Assembly: GCA_036560445.1 (NCBI GenBank) | Contig: DATBRG010000004.1 | Span: 62,001 to 126,000 of the forward strand | DNA: 64,000 nucleotides | Direction of reading: 5' to 3' | From: DATBRG01 sp036560445 | GTDB lineage: Bacteria; Pseudomonadota; Gammaproteobacteria; Burkholderiales; Methylophilaceae | Part shown: in pieces, positions 1 to 8,770 of the stretch | Numbering within the stretch: position 1 is the stretch's first letter | Layout of the letters: every line of letters begins with the position of its first letter | Translations under genes and position numbers: made by a program | The notes under the pieces: generated by a model | Told to the model about the DNA's origin: nothing | The model's input: the letters and a program-made list of their open reading frames with translations, nothing else | Databases searched by the model: none

Positions 1-252
1 GCCATCTCGAGCGGGGTCACCATCCGCGATAGCGATAACCACTCGATCAATGGCAACGCCGTCATCTCGGCGCCTATCGTCATAGAAGATCACGTATGGA
101 TCGGGTTGAACGCCACTATTCTCAAAGGCGTTCGCGTCGGAAGTGGCTCTGTCATCGCGGCCGGTGCGGTGGTCGCCTCGGATGTCCCCAAAAATTCGCT
201 GGTAGGCGGCGTCCCTGCTAAGATAATCAAACAAGATATCGTGTGGGAATAA
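1..252 (+). CDS. Acyltransferase with hexapeptide repeats (C-terminal part)
   Basis: The open frame runs from base 1 to a TAA at 250-252 and gives the last 83 residues of a protein whose start lies outside the window. The residues show left-handed beta-helix hexapeptide spacing (HVWIGLNATILKGVRVGSGS, then VIAAGAVVASDVP) and end in the typical GGVPAKIIK tail of the LbH acetyl/acyltransferases (WcaF/CysE/NodL superfamily). Such enzymes O-acetylate sugars using acetyl-CoA. It lies next to an exopolysaccharide locus, so glycan modification is a fair inference, but the acceptor cannot be told from the sequence. Confidence 0.85.
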   Translation, partial: AISSGVTIRDSDNHSINGNAVISAPIVIEDHVWIGLNATILKGVRVGSGSVIAAGAVVASDVPKNSLVGGVPAKIIKQDIVWE

Positions 253-274
253 CATCTGACTTAAGACATCGGAC

Positions 275-2116
275 TTAACTTGGAAAACTTGCCTTTGAGA
301 CCGAATGGCTGGATGACATTGCCTTGAATTGCACGTTCCCCCCCACCAATTCTTCATATGTCCCCTGGTCGATGACCCTGCCTTTGTCTATGAAATAAAT
401 AATGTCGCATTGCTGAATGGTGGTGAAGCGATGGGCAACCAGGATGATAGTCTTCTTGCCTGAGAAGTCGTTAATGGCCTCCATAATGGATTTCTCCGTA
501 ATGCCATCCAAGGCACTGGTTGCCTCATCGAACACCAGGATTTCGGGATTATGGTAAAGCGATCTTGCGATCCCCACCCGCTGGCGTTGCCCGCCAGAAA
601 GCTGCACCCCACGCTCGCCAACCCGGGTTTCAATCCCATCCGGGAGTTCAGAAATAAACTCATCCATATGCGCACGCGCGAGCACCTCGCGAACGCGGCT
701 GGTATCGATGCTATCCAAGGGAATACCGAAAGCGACATTCTCTCTGATGCTTGCATCCGAAAGAAAAATGCTCTGCGATACCAAGCCGATCTTGTTTTGC
801 CAGGAACGAATATTGCGGCGTGTTAACGGAACACCATCAATCAGTACTTTTCCCTCATCGGGAGATAGAAGACCAATAACTATATCCACCAAAGTGGATT
901 TCCCCGAACCGGTAGCACCCACAAAACCGACGGATTTATTCGCCGGAATCTCCAGGCTGAGGGAATTCAGTGCTGGCTGAGATTTTCCGGGATAGGTAAA
1001 GGTAACGTCTCGTAGCATGATGTTTTGTGTCAACGCAGGGATTGGTACAGCCGCACCCGCGCTTTTCCCAGATGCATCCACCTCGCTATCAAAATAAAGG
1101 CTGCTTTTCAGGTCTTCCTTTATTGCATCAAATGCAGATGACGAGCCTTTGATCGTAGCAACAGCGTGATATATCTGCTGAAGAGCAGGCAGCACCTTGA
1201 ACCCCGCCAGAGCGTATAAGGCAAGCAGCGGCAATACGGAGGTCAGGTCGCCATGGTAGTTTTTTGTCAGGTACAGAAACAGCAATATCACCGAGCTGAA
1301 GGCAACCAAATCCATGAAATACTTGGGAGCCATCGCCAATGCATCATTTGTGCTCAGGCTCACAGAAAGCGTATCGCCGCTGGCTTCAAACCTGTTAACG
1401 AAAACGGCCTGCCGTCCTAATAGCAGTACGTCCTTGATACCGCCAAAACCTTCGGACATGAGCTTGTATCGCCTGGTAGCAATTTCTGAAATCTTTTTGC
1501 CATTCACCATCAATCGCTGCCGAACCATCCTGTATAAAATGACATATCCGCAGCCAAAAATGGCAAGCGCCATTAAAACTACAAATGGATTGAGTATGGT
1601 CAGCCCCAGGATCATGAAAAAGGTCAATATGACTTTTGTATTGATCTGCATCAGCGGATAAATGACCTGGGAAGACACCACGTAGGCGTCAGAGGCAATT
1701 CTCTTGGTCAGCTCCGCACTGCTCCCCCACGAGTGAAACAACCAAGGCTGGTGCATGTAATATTGAAAGAGCCTATCCGCCATTTCTTGGCCGACTCTCG
1801 CGGAAAATAGAGCTGCACGCCAAACAGTCAACATCGAAATCAGTGCAGTCAGAACCAGCACGACCAGAGCAATAACGCCAACGAGATAAATAAACTCCCC
1901 GCGATCGCCCACGCCACTGATTTGATAGATTTTGCCGATTAAATTAGCACGATTCAGGATGTTCGGGTCGGCGACAACTGCCATGAAAATACCGATTGCA
2001 GTCACCCCCCCGACCTCTGCAAAAGCCATGAGCACCATGAGCGATTGCAACATCAAAAGACGTCTGAGCTGACTCCGCGTAAATACGCCAAATAGTTCTT
2101 GTACCAATAAAAACAT
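275..2116 (-). CDS. ABC exporter, fused permease and ATPase (MsbA/PglK type)
   Basis: This 613-residue half-transporter has about six hydrophobic segments in the first 310 residues, then an ATPase domain with Walker A GATGSGKST (about 400-408), signature LSGGQ (506-510), Walker B ILVFDEAT (about 526-533) and the H-loop VAHR. The build is that of the lipid A/lipid-linked oligosaccharide flippase class, so it probably exports a lipid-linked glycan or a lipid. It is separated from the eps genes upstream by a terminator at 2271-2303 and so is probably transcribed on its own. The polysaccharide locus beside it also has its own Wzx-like flippase (14010-15344), so the two may serve different substrates. 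Confidence 0.85.
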   Translation of the reverse strand: MFLLVQELFGVFTRSQLRRLLMLQSLMVLMAFAEVGGVTAIGIFMAVVADPNILNRANLIGKIYQISGVGDRGEFIYLVGVIALVVLVLTALISMLTVWRAALFSARVGQEMADRLFQYYMHQPWLFHSWGSSAELTKRIASDAYVVSSQVIYPLMQINTKVILTFFMILGLTILNPFVVLMALAIFGCGYVILYRMVRQRLMVNGKKISEIATRRYKLMSEGFGGIKDVLLLGRQAVFVNRFEASGDTLSVSLSTNDALAMAPKYFMDLVAFSSVILLFLYLTKNYHGDLTSVLPLLALYALAGFKVLPALQQIYHAVATIKGSSSAFDAIKEDLKSSLYFDSEVDASGKSAGAAVPIPALTQNIMLRDVTFTYPGKSQPALNSLSLEIPANKSVGFVGATGSGKSTLVDIVIGLLSPDEGKVLIDGVPLTRRNIRSWQNKIGLVSQSIFLSDASIRENVAFGIPLDSIDTSRVREVLARAHMDEFISELPDGIETRVGERGVQLSGGQRQRVGIARSLYHNPEILVFDEATSALDGITEKSIMEAINDFSGKKTIILVAHRFTTIQQCDIIYFIDKGRVIDQGTYEELVGGNVQFKAMSSSHSVSKASFPS

Positions 2117-2270
2117 GGAGTGTCCTGTTGTTGCTAATTAAGAAACGATATGGTTTTCTTCCCTCACACTGCCCGCCAAAGCCTGGCCATATTTTGTGAT
2201 AATTAACGAATTTCGCTAATCGACCGTGTTATTCAAGAACTTCAAACAATTAACCTTAATGGCTCCGACG

Positions 2271-2303
2271 AAAAAGCCCAAGATTGCTGCTCTGGGGCTT
2301 TTT
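2271..2303 (-). terminator. Intrinsic terminator of the epsL end of the locus
   Basis: Arms AAAAAGCCC (2271-2279) and GGGCTTTTT (2295-2303) are perfectly complementary. Read on the minus strand the hairpin lies about 14 bases beyond the epsL stop and runs into a T-rich tract. It should end transcription of the galE-galU-epsL block before the ABC exporter gene. Confidence 0.75.
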
Positions 2304-2316
2304 CAACGTGAACAAA

Positions 2317-3525
2317 TTAAAATAGTAGTTGCGCAGAAATGCCAATAGCATTGGCGCTGTAATCAAGATTATTAAAATTGGATGCGCGGATATCGCGTTG
2401 CAAAATACCACTGACTAGTATTGTTCTTGTGGCCTGCCAATCGGCACCCATGATAAAAGAATGCACTGTATCCTGACGTAACGAGGCTACAGGCACGATA
2501 GCGCCACGATAATCCCGGTCGCTATAGTCGTAGCGTGCTCGAAGTGTAGTCTTGGCCGTGATCTTCCATACCGGGCCTATCGACAGGGTATCGGCGACAT
2601 AATAGCTATTGGTCGCTTCCTGGAAGCTGTAAAGATTCCTCGCCAGCGAGGCATTGAATTGTAGTTTTCCCGTAGCTGCCCACTGGTACTCAACCTTGCC
2701 AGTCATTCCACTGTAGTCGCGTTGGGAAAAATGGTCATGACTGCGGTCGAGATAACTCAGTCTCGCATCAATAGTGGACTTTCCCGTAAGCTTCCAGTTC
2801 AGCTTGGCTTCAGTTTCGCTTTCCTCGAAGCCGGTGTCCAGTTGCGCTACCGGGTCAAGGATACGGCCCCGGTACTCACCCTGCGTTTCCCGCTGCACCA
2901 AGGAAATCCAGCTATCCGATGGCGCAATATATTTGATGCCATACTCACCGCCGCGCTGCACATAATTACCGACGGCAGTGAAATTCTGGCTATTGCGCGA
3001 ACGCACATCCAGCAGGCCACCAATCAAATGCAGGCCGCTGCCAACTTCGCCATCGATATTGAAAACGCGAACCTGGTTGGTTTGGACGTTGCTATCATTG
3101 AAAGCGCGGAAATCAGCGAAATTGACCAGTTGCTGGTCCTGCTCCGCCAGCACAGTGCCACTGATATGCGGCGTTAAATGCCACAACCATGCAGCACGGT
3201 AATCAAGTCCAGTAAAGTCGAGAAAGCTGTTGTTCTGGTATTTATTTTGCGTCGCGACCAAGTCCAGCTGGAAGCGTTGCTGCGCATAGGGCTTATCAAT
3301 CTTGATACCTGCATTCGCAGAATAGATCAGGTCAGATTTACTGGGCTTGCCGGGGAATGAGCTGGCATCTACTGAATCAGAGAGTCGGAATAGATTGTCT
3401 TCAAACCGGATTCCGCCCCCTGCGACAAAATTCAGAGTATCGTCTGCATCCGCCATACTTTTTACGGGTATAGCCAATACCATGGCGAACAGCCATGTGC
3501 TAACGAAGCGAGTAATTTTTATCAT
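2317..3525 (-). CDS. epsL: EpsL-like outer-membrane beta-barrel of exopolysaccharide export
   Basis: A 402-residue protein with a cleavable signal peptide (about residues 1-25, ending near SMADA) followed by alternating, aromatic-rich beta-strand sequence throughout, ending in a C-terminal phenylalanine (AQLLF), as in outer-membrane barrels. The pattern matches the XrtB/PEP-CTERM-associated EpsL family known from methanolan loci, thought to take part in polysaccharide secretion across the outer membrane. It is the last gene of the minus-strand block with galU and galE, 20 bases after galU, and is followed by a terminator. The family call is from general recognition of the N-terminal region and context, not from an alignment. 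Confidence 0.75.
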   Translation of the reverse strand: MIKITRFVSTWLFAMVLAIPVKSMADADDTLNFVAGGGIRFEDNLFRLSDSVDASSFPGKPSKSDLIYSANAGIKIDKPYAQQRFQLDLVATQNKYQNNSFLDFTGLDYRAAWLWHLTPHISGTVLAEQDQQLVNFADFRAFNDSNVQTNQVRVFNIDGEVGSGLHLIGGLLDVRSRNSQNFTAVGNYVQRGGEYGIKYIAPSDSWISLVQRETQGEYRGRILDPVAQLDTGFEESETEAKLNWKLTGKSTIDARLSYLDRSHDHFSQRDYSGMTGKVEYQWAATGKLQFNASLARNLYSFQEATNSYYVADTLSIGPVWKITAKTTLRARYDYSDRDYRGAIVPVASLRQDTVHSFIMGADWQATRTILVSGILQRDIRASNFNNLDYSANAIGISAQLLF

Positions 3526-3545
3526 GGTTTAATCACGATTGTTTA

Positions 3546-4427
3546 CTACTTTTGCTTCTTAACGAACATTGATTCTAGCAGGGCGCGAAACTCTTGACCA
3601 CATTCTGGATGGCGTAGCCCCAAACGTACGGTTGCCTCAAGATAACCCGCTTTTGACCCACAGTCATAGCGCACACCATTGAAACGGTAGGCCAGTACCT
3701 GCTCTTCATTGATCAGCCCAGAAATACCATCGGTAAGCTGAATCTCACTACCGGCTCCTGGCTTGATATTTTCCAGATGATGGAAAATCCGTGGCGTCAG
3801 GATATAACGCCCCACCACACCCAATGTGGATGGTGCATCCTCCGGCTTGGGTTTTTCCACGATGGCCGATACCTGCTCGATATTGCTACTCACGGGCCTT
3901 GTAGCCACGATGCCGTAACTCTTGGTCTGCTCCCTAGGGACATCCTCCACACCTAATAACGAACAGCGGTAGTAATCATAGGCATCTACCATTTGCTTCA
4001 TGATCGGAACTTTGCCATCAAGCAGGTCATCCGCCAGTAGCACTGCAAAAGGTTCATCGTTCACCACCGGCTTTGCCAGCAGCACTGCGTGGCCCAGTCC
4101 CAGCGCCCTGGTCTGCCGGATATAGATACAATTAACATGGCTAGGCACGATATTTTGTACCAGCCCCAGTAATTGTTTCTTGCCTGCTCTTTCCAGCTCG
4201 TTCTCAAGCTCATAGGCCATATCGAAATGATCTGAAATCGAGCGCTTGTTACGCCCCGTAATAAAAATAAGGTCGGTAATTCCGGCTGCTACCGCCTCTT
4301 CAACCGCATACTGGATTAGTGGTTTATCCACCACAGGCATCATCTCTTTCGGGTTAGCTTTTGTGGCCGGCAAGAACCGTGTACCCAAGCCTGCAACGGG
4401 GAAAACTGCTTTTGTCACTTTTTTCAT
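3546..4427 (-). CDS. galU: UTP-glucose-1-phosphate uridylyltransferase
   Basis: This 293-residue protein forms UDP-glucose from UTP and glucose-1-phosphate. It starts with the nucleotidyltransferase motif AVFPVAGLGTRFLPATKA followed by PKEMMPVVDKPLIQY, and carries LADDLL (metal/nucleotide binding), VEKPKPEDAPS and the sugar-binding stretch GSEIQLTDGI. Length and motifs are those of bacterial GalU. It lies between galE and epsL, so it supplies UDP-glucose (and through GalE UDP-galactose) for the exopolysaccharide. Confidence 0.95.
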   Translation of the reverse strand: MKKVTKAVFPVAGLGTRFLPATKANPKEMMPVVDKPLIQYAVEEAVAAGITDLIFITGRNKRSISDHFDMAYELENELERAGKKQLLGLVQNIVPSHVNCIYIRQTRALGLGHAVLLAKPVVNDEPFAVLLADDLLDGKVPIMKQMVDAYDYYRCSLLGVEDVPREQTKSYGIVATRPVSSNIEQVSAIVEKPKPEDAPSTLGVVGRYILTPRIFHHLENIKPGAGSEIQLTDGISGLINEEQVLAYRFNGVRYDCGSKAGYLEATVRLGLRHPECGQEFRALLESMFVKKQK

Positions 4428-4467
4428 ATTCTTAGGATTTCTCTAGATTTAAAGGAATGGCAAATAA

Positions 4468-5466
4468 TTAAGCAATACGCTCTTTAGGCTGGGCTGAGGA
4501 GACAAATGCTTCCCAGAGCCACGCATGCAGGATCATGGTTTCAAGATCGGAATAGACTGGTTGCCAACATAGCGCCTTACGTGCCAGCGTCGAGTCAGCA
4601 ACTAGACGTGCGGGATCGCCTTGGCGCCGCTGCCCCTCAACTACCCGGACCTTGTTGTTAGTCACTCGCTCGGCTGCATCTATCACCTGCTGGACAGAGA
4701 ACCCAGATCCATTGCCCAAGTTGTATCGCTGGCTATGATCTGTAGCCATCAGTTTAGTCAGCGCCAATGAGTGAGCTGTGCATATATCAACCACATGAAT
4801 GTAGTCACGGATACATGTGCCATCTGGGGTATCGTAATCGCGCCCATACACAGTGATGCTCCCACGCCGACCAGAAATTGCCTGCAATACCAGCGGGATT
4901 AGGTGCGTTTCTGGCTCATGGCGTTCACCTAATAGACCTGAAGGGTCAGCGCCGGCCGCGTTAAAGTATCGCAAGCAGACCGATTTCAGGCCAAAAGCCC
5001 GCTCATAATCGGCTAACACCTGCTCTACCATCCATTTGGATCGCCCATAAGGGTTAAGTGGGTGCTTGGGATGGCTTTCGTTGATCGGCAGGTAAGCTGG
5101 CTCACCAAATATGGCGGCAGTGGAGGAAAATAGGAAATATTTCACCCCATGCTTCACCATCGCATCCAGCAGGTTGAGAGTGTTCGAAAAATTATTCAGA
5201 TAATATTTATCAGGGCGCGCGACCGATTCCCCTACCTGGATATGCGATGCGAAATGCATTACTGCCTCGGGCTGATGTGCGACAAATACTTCGTCCAACC
5301 TTGCGAGGTCAGATAAATCGCCTTTAACGAATTCACCACCCAACACGGCATCGCGGAAACCCGACGATAAGTTGTCGAACGTAATTACAGTATGGCCTTG
5401 ATCCAGCAGCATCTTGACCATGTGCGAGCCGATATAACCAGCTCCTCCAACTACCAGGACTCTCAT
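4468..5466 (-). CDS. galE: UDP-glucose 4-epimerase
   Basis: An extended SDR enzyme of 332 residues that interconverts UDP-glucose and UDP-galactose with bound NAD. The N-terminal Rossmann motif GGAGYIGS is at residues 7-14, the catalytic pair Tyr140 and Lys144 in YGRSK, and the SSTAAIFG segment upstream holds the third catalytic residue. CLRYFNAAGADP and RDYIHVVD are typical of GalE. It sits 13 bases downstream of the WecG/TagA gene and 40 bases before galU, in the block that follows the sigma-54 promoter at 6285-6300. Confidence 0.95.
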   Translation of the reverse strand: MRVLVVGGAGYIGSHMVKMLLDQGHTVITFDNLSSGFRDAVLGGEFVKGDLSDLARLDEVFVAHQPEAVMHFASHIQVGESVARPDKYYLNNFSNTLNLLDAMVKHGVKYFLFSSTAAIFGEPAYLPINESHPKHPLNPYGRSKWMVEQVLADYERAFGLKSVCLRYFNAAGADPSGLLGERHEPETHLIPLVLQAISGRRGSITVYGRDYDTPDGTCIRDYIHVVDICTAHSLALTKLMATDHSQRYNLGNGSGFSVQQVIDAAERVTNNKVRVVEGQRRQGDPARLVADSTLARKALCWQPVYSDLETMILHAWLWEAFVSSAQPKERIA

Positions 5467-5479
5467 TTCTTACTCCTCC

Positions 5480-6208
5480 TCAAGATTTGCGGTATTTGAG
5501 GCAGGTAGCGAAAAAAACCAGAATATCCAACGTATAGCGCTTGATCAGGCGACGCGGCTCAAGGCATAGACGGTAAAACCATTCCATGCGCAAACGTTGT
5601 ATCAGTTTTGGTGCTCTCGGCTTATCACCTGCCCAGAAATCGAATAGCGCGCCAACTCCAGTTACCAAGCCTACTTGCAGGACATCGCGGTAACGCATAA
5701 TCCATTGCTCCTGCAATGGATTACCTAGGGCAACCAGCAGCACCTCGGCGCCCGACTGGTTGATTTTGTGAATCAGGCCCGAGTTAGGAAGGTGATCCTG
5801 ATAGCCATCACTGAAGCCAACAACGATTTGCCCCAACTGGTTGGCAACATAATGGGCAGCCCTACTCACGACTTCCGGTTTACCGCCATATAAGTAGACA
5901 CGTAATGGCCGTGTAGACTGGCGCAGCATGTACGGGGTGAAATCCGTACCATTAAGATTGGATTTAAAACTTCTTCCGCGACATAGCCTGGCTGCGAGAT
6001 CCAAACCGAAGCCATCATTGACGATAATCACTGAATCATCAAAAAACTTGCCCAGCAAATGCCGGCATTTCACAATAAAGTTGGTATTGGCATAAAACAA
6101 GGTGGCCTTTTTATGCGCCCTGAGCATGGCCATCAGGTAATCGACTAATTCATGCGGTGTAGCTTCCAGAATGGGGAATCCAGCGATAGGAATCGTATTA
6201 GGCCTCAT
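5480..6208 (-). CDS. WecG/TagA/CpsF family glycosyltransferase (GT26)
   Basis: A 242-residue soluble enzyme. The family motifs are present: NLNGTDFTPYML, a Rossmann-like segment VYLYGGKPEVV, ALGNPLQEQWIM and GVGALFDFWAG followed by PRAP. WecG/TagA enzymes transfer the second sugar (often N-acetylmannosamine type) onto an undecaprenyl-linked primer, so this protein probably extends the primer laid down by EpsB. A GGAG ribosome binding site precedes the ATG. It is the first gene after the sigma-54 promoter at 6285-6300, about 65-70 bases downstream of the predicted start of transcription. Confidence 0.9.
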   Translation of the reverse strand: MRPNTIPIAGFPILEATPHELVDYLMAMLRAHKKATLFYANTNFIVKCRHLLGKFFDDSVIIVNDGFGLDLAARLCRGRSFKSNLNGTDFTPYMLRQSTRPLRVYLYGGKPEVVSRAAHYVANQLGQIVVGFSDGYQDHLPNSGLIHKINQSGAEVLLVALGNPLQEQWIMRYRDVLQVGLVTGVGALFDFWAGDKPRAPKLIQRLRMEWFYRLCLEPRRLIKRYTLDILVFFATCLKYRKS

Positions 6209-6284
6209 GGGTTAGCTCCATTAAAAAGGATCGAAATGTCTATAGGCAAAATGACTTGGGTCGTGATTGCAACAGCTTAGCTAC

Positions 6285-6300
6285 TGCAATGGTTGTGCCA
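6285..6300 (-). promoter_or_regulatory. Sigma-54 (RpoN) promoter before the WecG-galE-galU-epsL block
   Basis: Read on the minus strand the bases are TGGCAC, five bases (AACCA), then TTGCA, a full match to the -24/-12 consensus TGGCAC-N5-TTGCA. The invariant GG and GC are 10 bases apart. The site is 77 bases before the ATG at 6208. The 295-base gap in which it lies is the only large gap inside the minus-strand locus. Confidence 0.85.
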
Positions 6301-6503
6301 AGAATATAACCATATGAATATATTGAATAATGTTGGAATTTCTTGTCCCTGTTAATGGCGATAATGTCTTCGGGCAACGACACATGCTTTTATGGGCGAT
6401 ATAACTAATTGATTTTCATTGTAAAAACATGTCGCCTGATGCAGACGAATTCACATACGCCAGGACTGTTATTTCATAACCAGCTATCCGGTTTAAAACA
6501 GCA

Positions 6504-7508
6504 TCAGGGTTTTCCATAATCCATTGGTAAAAACTGCAATCGTTCCCACGGGAAACCGTCTAATACGGCATTACTAGGTTTGTTATCAAATAGCACCGGA
6601 TAGGGATTGGGCTGCTCCTGTGCGGTGTAGGAGATCGAATTCTGTGCACGGACTGAGATAGCGCCAGCTTTATCCCAAACTACAAAACCATATTTCTGTG
6701 CTGCCTTGGCTATCACCTTGCCTGCTGTACTCATTTTTAATGCATCTACATTCACCGAGGGGTCTAGGCGAAAACGTATGCCTTCAGGAATACGATTAGG
6801 CTGCTTCTTTGGGTTAAACCCATCAGAACGTCCGGCAGGCCATGAGAAAATATCGAAATGTTCGACATCAACTAATGCGATACCGATTGCATGTCGAATC
6901 TCGCCACGCTTCAGTTCTTCTGCAGTAATCTGTCCACCGAGAAAAGCCAGGCTAGTGGCCGTAGTTCCATAATGTTTGTCGAATACACCGCGATTTTGCG
7001 AAGCTTTCTGCAAACGGCCACCCCAACAAGCCTGCCATTGCCCATCGACTTTTTTTGCCTGCCAGAACTCCCAAATGGTATCGGTAGAAGGCTGATAAAT
7101 CGTCATTTCATGATCTGTGCCACGTGATGGCATCGCGTACTCTGGTATCGGCACAGCTTTCCACTGTTCAGCCAAGGTTGGATCTTTAAATCCTTTTTTC
7201 TGGCAATCCCATTCCACAACCTTTACGGCCGGGATGCCACCAGCAACAAATACCGGGCTCGAGTATTCGCTGGTATTGATGTTGACGTTACCGTAGTAGG
7301 CTTTTTTCTGCCGCATAAACTCTGCGACATAAGCTGCTGAATTTGGGTTAAGCGGTGTATCTGCGGGTATCGGCGTGTACCAGAAACTGCTTGGGGAAAA
7401 GATTGCATCTGTCATGACAGTTTCTGCTGTTGCAGGCCCTGCAAAACATGCACAAGTTATCAGCACATACAGGCCGATTTTCCAGTGCTTATTTAAACCC
7501 ATAGACAC
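6504..7508 (-). CDS. Secreted protein of unknown function in the eps locus
   Basis: I do not recognise this 334-residue protein. It has a signal peptide (hydrophobic KIGLYVLITCACFAGPATA, cleavage near residue 28) and a soluble mature part rich in aromatics (IFSPSSFWYTPIPADTPLNP, DHEMTIYQPSTDTIWEFWQA, ACWGGRLQ, SWPAGRSDGF, FPWERLQFLP). A His-Glu pair in GTDHEM, a His in IRHAIGIALVDVEHFD and several exposed Trp residues suggest a carbohydrate-binding or carbohydrate-active domain, but that is only a guess. It lies 71 bases downstream of a family 2 glycosyltransferase and faces the sigma-54 region, so a role in periplasmic processing of the polysaccharide is the likeliest job. Confidence 0.75.
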   Translation of the reverse strand: MSMGLNKHWKIGLYVLITCACFAGPATAETVMTDAIFSPSSFWYTPIPADTPLNPNSAAYVAEFMRQKKAYYGNVNINTSEYSSPVFVAGGIPAVKVVEWDCQKKGFKDPTLAEQWKAVPIPEYAMPSRGTDHEMTIYQPSTDTIWEFWQAKKVDGQWQACWGGRLQKASQNRGVFDKHYGTTATSLAFLGGQITAEELKRGEIRHAIGIALVDVEHFDIFSWPAGRSDGFNPKKQPNRIPEGIRFRLDPSVNVDALKMSTAGKVIAKAAQKYGFVVWDKAGAISVRAQNSISYTAQEQPNPYPVLFDNKPSNAVLDGFPWERLQFLPMDYGKP

Positions 7509-7579
7509 CTCTTACCCGCAATCTGTCGCATAGCCTGCGGCCGAGCTCTATCCATATCTGCATTCATAGTAGAAAGGTC

Positions 7580-8770
7580 TCATGAGCGGTCACGTTGTGA
7601 CCGTACCCATTCGACTTGGCGTTGTACCAAAAACTTCAGGTACAACGGTATCTTGGCCAGCGCATAGATGGGCGCATACGTCAGATGGCGTAAAGATAGA
7701 ATATGGCGTCCAAACTTTGCCCAAGCGCAAAGTACCGCCAGGATTAATAACGCTAAGGGAATGGTTCCCAGTACCCACGGCAGAACCTGCCCGGTCTGCC
7801 AGCAAACAATACCCACGGACATCGCAAATAATCCGGCCAGCAGTGCTAGCAGTGCAAGTGGCGGTACGCACATATCCAGCACAAGGGCAATCAATCTCCA
7901 ATTGCCTGTACGCAATCCCCTGAACAATTGCTGCGGGGCGTCCCTGAGTATCATGCCCAAATGGCCATGCTCCCAACGTTTACGCTGGGCTTGTACACCA
8001 TCTTCATTCATGGGGAACAAACTGGTCACACGTGCCTGGGGACAAAACTGTGGTGCATAACCTTGCGCGGCAAGATCAAGCCCCAGTTTCAAATCCTCAA
8101 CGATATGCCCGGTAGCGAGCTCCGCCTTTTGTATCAGTTCCCAGGGGAAGGCCATGCCTGTCCCCATAAGCTGGCAAGGCAGGCCAAGGCGCTGGTAACC
8201 CAAGGCACGTGCCCAGTTCTTGGTGGCCCAGGCAAATTCGGCAACCTTGGTCTTAAGGTTGGCTTTCATCCCGGCGTGCATCAGATACAGCGCCTGTATT
8301 GGCCGCTGCGCTTGTGCACACTGCTTGGCAAGGGTGTCGAGGGCGCCAGCCTCTACATAACAATCAGCATCCACGATAATTAATATCTCGGGCGGGGAAT
8401 CGGCAAAATATTGCACACCGAAATCCAGTGCATAGCCTTTGCCGCGATGTATTGCATCTTCACGCCGTATCACTTCGGCCCCCATGGAACTTGCGATGCC
8501 AGCGGTGTCATCCGTGCAGTTATCAGCCACCACCAACAAGCGATCGCAGGCATGTAGCTGGTAGAGGATGCTATTCAGTGTGACGGCTATTCCGCTGGAT
8601 TCATTATGGGCTGGAACCAAAACTCCAATTGACGGGCGGATTTCAGCAAACTGATCCAGCTGGCCACGCCGGCTACCTGGCAAGGCAAACACCACTTGTA
8701 CCAGAAACACCAGCACCGGAATAAATATCAATGCGCTAAACAGCACAATCAGGATACGCAGAACATTCAT
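7580..8770 (-). CDS. Membrane glycosyltransferase, family 2
   Basis: A 396-residue processive-type GT2. An N-terminal hydrophobic segment is followed by the GT-A domain with VLVPAHNESSGIAVTLNSI, VVADNCTDDTA, the metal-binding IIVDADCYV, an ED motif (GHIVEDLKLGL) and QRKRWEHGH (the QxxRW motif), then several membrane segments in the last 120 residues. It should add a sugar from an activated donor to the lipid-linked repeat unit at the inner membrane. Its ATG overlaps the TGA of the upstream glycosyltransferase by four bases (ATGA), which implies translational coupling. Confidence 0.9.
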   Translation of the reverse strand: MNVLRILIVLFSALIFIPVLVFLVQVVFALPGSRRGQLDQFAEIRPSIGVLVPAHNESSGIAVTLNSILYQLHACDRLLVVADNCTDDTAGIASSMGAEVIRREDAIHRGKGYALDFGVQYFADSPPEILIIVDADCYVEAGALDTLAKQCAQAQRPIQALYLMHAGMKANLKTKVAEFAWATKNWARALGYQRLGLPCQLMGTGMAFPWELIQKAELATGHIVEDLKLGLDLAAQGYAPQFCPQARVTSLFPMNEDGVQAQRKRWEHGHLGMILRDAPQQLFRGLRTGNWRLIALVLDMCVPPLALLALLAGLFAMSVGIVCWQTGQVLPWVLGTIPLALLILAVLCAWAKFGRHILSLRHLTYAPIYALAKIPLYLKFLVQRQVEWVRSQRDRS

